A stretch of DNA of 15,836 nucleotides from an uncultured bacterium (GTDB lineage: Bacteria; Patescibacteriota; Minisyncoccia; Phycocordibacterales; UBA918), in contig CAJXAG010000022.1 in assembly GCA_913050645.1 (NCBI GenBank), forward strand, positions 1 through 15,836. Reading direction: 5' to 3'. The position numbers and the translations under genes are program-made. Numbering within the stretch: position 1 is the first letter of the stretch; every line of letters starts with the position of its first letter. Positions 13,527 to 15,836 of the stretch are shown piece after piece. The notes beneath the pieces were generated by a model. The model saw nothing but the letters and a program-made list of their open reading frames with translations, had not been told where the DNA came from and made no database searches.

Positions 13527-14441
13527 ATGAAGTTGTCGCGATTAAAAGGAGAATTTTTAGAATACTTAGAGGTCGAACGTGGTCGGTCCTTAAAAACTGT
13601 CGAGAACTACGAACGGTATCTCACAAAGTTTTTATCGTTTGTAAAAACAGACTCCCCTTCTAAGCTTACACAAGAGCAGGTGCGTGAGTTTCGTTTGTAT
13701 CTCAATCGTCAGCCAGGAACGAAAAGCGGTGGTCGCATGGAGCCGATGAAGCGTAAGACACAAAACTATTATCTGATTGCGGTGCGTGCATTTTTAAAGT
13801 ACATGCGGAAGCGAGGAATTGAGTCACTCAATCCAGAACGTATTGAACTTGCGAAAGTGGCAGAACGGTCGCTCGATCTCATTACCTCCGCGGAGCTCAG
13901 TCGCTTAATGAAAGCACCCGATCGAAAGACATTGGTGGGTTTGCGTGACTATGCGATACTGCAACTCTTGTTTTCTACCGGCTTACGTATCTCAGAACTC
14001 ACTGGTCTTTCCATTGATGATGTCGACCTCTCACGTGATGAATTCTCAGTGCGTGGTAAGGGTGACAAGATACGGGTGGTCTTTCTTTCAAGTGAAGCAA
14101 AGAAAGCTATAAAAGAATATCTATCCCAGCGCAATGATATGGATGATGCGATGTTCATCCAGTATGGAAAAAATGCAAAGAACGCATCTGACCTTCGTCT
14201 CTCCCCTCGAGCGGTGCAGCGCATGCTTAAAGCATGTGCGACAAAGGCAGGAATTACACGAAAGGTGTCACCACACGTCATCCGGCATAGCTTCGCAACC
14301 GACCTGCTGCAAAACGGCGCCGATCTGCGTTCTGTGCAGGCACTTCTCGGTCATGCAAATATTGCAACGACACAGATGTATACACACGTTACCGATCAAT
14401 ACTTACCTGAGGTGCACAAGAAGTTTCGCGGAAAGAAGTAA
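13527..14441 (+). CDS. Xer-type tyrosine recombinase (XerC/XerD-like)
   Basis: Site-specific recombinase of the XerC/XerD/XerA group, which resolves chromosome dimers at dif sites near the time of division. N-terminal SAM-like DNA-binding domain (about 1-100, SLKTVENYERYLTKFLSFV) and C-terminal catalytic domain. All catalytic residues are present: R154 (TGLRISELTG), K178 (RGKGDKIR), H250 and R253 (HVIRHSFAT), H276 (LGHANIATTQ), and nucleophile Y285 (MYTHV). The length of 304 aa is typical. The catalytic motifs look like a chromosomal Xer, not a phage integrase, and no att site or phage gene is nearby; XerC or XerD cannot be decided. The ATG at 13527 is preceded by TAGGT and an extended -10 promoter. 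It converges on the HExxH protein with a 21-bp gap and no clear terminator. Confidence 0.93.
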   Translation: MKLSRLKGEFLEYLEVERGRSLKTVENYERYLTKFLSFVKTDSPSKLTQEQVREFRLYLNRQPGTKSGGRMEPMKRKTQNYYLIAVRAFLKYMRKRGIESLNPERIELAKVAERSLDLITSAELSRLMKAPDRKTLVGLRDYAILQLLFSTGLRISELTGLSIDDVDLSRDEFSVRGKGDKIRVVFLSSEAKKAIKEYLSQRNDMDDAMFIQYGKNAKNASDLRLSPRAVQRMLKACATKAGITRKVSPHVIRHSFATDLLQNGADLRSVQALLGHANIATTQMYTHVTDQYLPEVHKKFRGKK

Positions 14442-14462
14442 AAGCGCTTGTTGATTTATCGA

Positions 14463-15764
14463 TTAATAATGTGCAATCGGAGGATCTATTTCTGCTGCTG
14501 AAACAGACTCTGGGTCTCCAAAGTATTTTATGTTAAGAGCGGTCAGTTTCTCATATACCCCGTCACGTTTTTGTGGTGGAAGTTGCATGATAAGATCGCT
14601 TAAAGCTTCATAGAATCCGCTATTTTCTGGGAATGAGTCCGCGGATAGTTGTGTATGAAGCTCTTTTCCAAGCGCTGTCCATCCTTCAAAACCAAGATGC
14701 GGCATATGTTCTTCTAATAATGATATAAACATATCAGGAAGATAGGTTCCGTTTTCAACATATTCTTTGAATATTCCATTGAGAATCACATCTTCGGGTA
14801 CGTTACTAAGTGTGCTGATAAGTGCAATATATTGTTCAGCAACACGCATTTCATTTGAATAACCAACTTTTGTTTCTTGTAAAATGTCGTTTGCGTATTT
14901 TTGTTCAAAGGTATTACGTGGGCACTGTTTTAGGTACATGCGTGTCATGCGCAGTGAAATGAGTTGTGTGATTGCTTCGTTTATACCTCTTCCTTTTTCA
15001 ATACGGTAGTGTTCGACTACTGTTGCATCATCACTTTCTCTTCGTGTTTCTATATGTTGATCAGTTTCTGTCTGGAGTCCAACTGCCCGCTGGAATCGAG
15101 CTGTGTTGGAGAGCGTGTATGTGGTATTTTGCTTTCCTGTATCGGTTATGGCATGTAGTTCTTCGTGCACGAACGTAAGTACTACGTTGAGCCATCCAGC
15201 GATTTCATCAAAGTGTGCCAAGATCTTGCCCTTATCCTCTTGTAGTGATCTAACATTTAGTTCAGAACGAAGAGAATCGCGTACACCGTCTGTATTGAGT
15301 ACCAAATCAAACACAATGCGAGGAACACTTTTGCCACGTACATATGTTTCATAAAGCGCAGTGTCAACCTCGTCAGCTTCACTTGCTATTTTGTTATGCA
15401 AGCCGATTGAGGCGCGCGAGCTTGATTGGGCAAGTAGATGGGCATTGAGTGCAATACTTTTGTCTCCATAGTATATACCAAGATAATCATCACTATCATC
15501 ACCTTCTTCAATCTCAATCTTTGATTTTGGAATAAAACGACCCATTCGTCTAATCACCTGTGTGGTATCTAAACTTTTTCGTAGTTCCTGCAGCACTATA
15601 TTTCGAACAGCAGTTTCATTTATGTCTTCAAGGTAGCCTGCGATTTGTTTCATTTCAGGTGTATCTTTCTCTTCTTCCACCGACACTTCAACACCGCCAA
15701 AAAAAGATCCTACCTCCAGCGGGTGTGTATCAATCGGTTTTTGTGGGAAACGTTCACCTTCCAT
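14463..15764 (-). CDS. Uncharacterised protein with HExxH zincin motif
   Basis: Not assigned to a family (433 aa from ATG 15764). The key feature is VLTFVHEELHAITD, a HExxH zinc-binding motif (H200, E201, H204), with INEAITQLIS about 60 residues later (E263), a reasonable third ligand of a gluzincin-like metallopeptidase. No signal peptide or membrane segment follows from this start, so it seems cytoplasmic. The N-terminal part has an acidic stretch (EIEEGDDSDDYLGIYYGD), and the C-terminal part is helical. ATG 15764 is chosen over the upstream in-frame codon at 15827 because a perfect TATAAT lies 7 nt before it, and the longer version would start inside a GC-rich hairpin. A zincin role is inferred from motif and spacing; the substrate is unknown. 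Confidence 0.7.
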   Translation of the reverse strand: MEGERFPQKPIDTHPLEVGSFFGGVEVSVEEEKDTPEMKQIAGYLEDINETAVRNIVLQELRKSLDTTQVIRRMGRFIPKSKIEIEEGDDSDDYLGIYYGDKSIALNAHLLAQSSSRASIGLHNKIASEADEVDTALYETYVRGKSVPRIVFDLVLNTDGVRDSLRSELNVRSLQEDKGKILAHFDEIAGWLNVVLTFVHEELHAITDTGKQNTTYTLSNTARFQRAVGLQTETDQHIETRRESDDATVVEHYRIEKGRGINEAITQLISLRMTRMYLKQCPRNTFEQKYANDILQETKVGYSNEMRVAEQYIALISTLSNVPEDVILNGIFKEYVENGTYLPDMFISLLEEHMPHLGFEGWTALGKELHTQLSADSFPENSGFYEALSDLIMQLPPQKRDGVYEKLTALNIKYFGDPESVSAAEIDPPIAHY

Positions 15765-15771
15765 GAAAATA

Positions 15772-15777
15772 ATTATA
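15772..15777 (-). promoter_or_regulatory. -10 box for the HExxH protein gene
   Basis: Perfect TATAAT on the minus strand, preceded by GTGCGG and 7 nt before the ATG at 15764. No Shine-Dalgarno lies between. Confidence 0.5.
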
Positions 15778-15799
15778 CCGCACAGTAAAGAACCCCACC

Positions 15800-15836
15800 C
15801 CAGAGGGGATGGGGCATTTGCCCACATCCCCTCTGG
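15800..15836. terminator. GC-rich hairpin at the window edge, probable terminator
   Basis: Arms 15800-15815 and 15820-15836 pair over 16 bp (CCAGAGGGGATG and GGGC blocks) with one bulged A (15824) and loop ATTT. No T-run is visible on either side. It may end a transcript from the gene beyond the window, ahead of the promoter at 15772. Confidence 0.5.

Overview
The window looks like a chromosomal segment of a Patescibacteria/CPR bacterium, most likely a Parcubacteria-type lineage. This is inferred from gene content and protein style: a double-LysM/M23 peptidase of the form common in that group, a Pro-rich single-pass protein with a conserved outer domain, a degenerate DksA/TraR protein, a TrpR-like regulator and a compact YifB. 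No rRNA, tRNA, CRISPR array or insertion sequence was seen. Most genes lie on the minus strand.

Layout. 1-422: 3' part of a TrpR/YerC-like regulator (+), converging across a palindromic terminator on a UvrD/PcrA helicase (456-2432, -). 2433-2855: a gene-free interval with an inverted promoter duplication, two hairpins and a sigma70-type promoter, leading into the LysM-M23 peptidase (2856-4001, +). 4024-4213: two terminators and a perfect 38-bp palindrome. 4217-8589 (-): a Pro-rich membrane protein, DksA-like, YifB, then two previously easy-to-miss small genes (39 aa, and about 60 aa with a probable frameshift), closed by a terminator. 8679-10823 (-): polynucleotide phosphorylase with its own terminator and promoter. 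10976-11642 (-): a two-gene operon of unknown function with promoter, Shine-Dalgarno sites and a strong terminator. 11883-12512 (-): NYN/LabA-like nuclease-family protein. 12769-13062 (-): ribosomal protein S15. 13063-13526: gene-free, with a chain of hairpins including a cloverleaf-like fold. 13527-14441 (+): Xer-type tyrosine recombinase. 14463-15764 (-): an uncharacterised protein with a HExxH zincin motif.

Working together: the region mixes RNA metabolism and translation (PNPase, S15, NYN protein), DNA repair and recombination (PcrA, Xer, YifB), transcription control (TrpR-like, DksA-like) and envelope proteins (LysM-M23 peptidase, Pro-rich anchor). S15 and PNPase, neighbours in many bacteria, are here separated by three genes.

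Most unusual signals: (1) a multi-hairpin element upstream of the recombinase whose imperfect pairs are G-U only if it is a plus-strand RNA; (2) many first genes have a -10 box only 6-11 nt before the ATG and no Shine-Dalgarno, suggesting leaderless mRNAs; (3) the micro-operon downstream of yifB; (4) the 38-bp palindrome with three TACGTA boxes; (5) the inverted promoter duplication upstream of pcrA.
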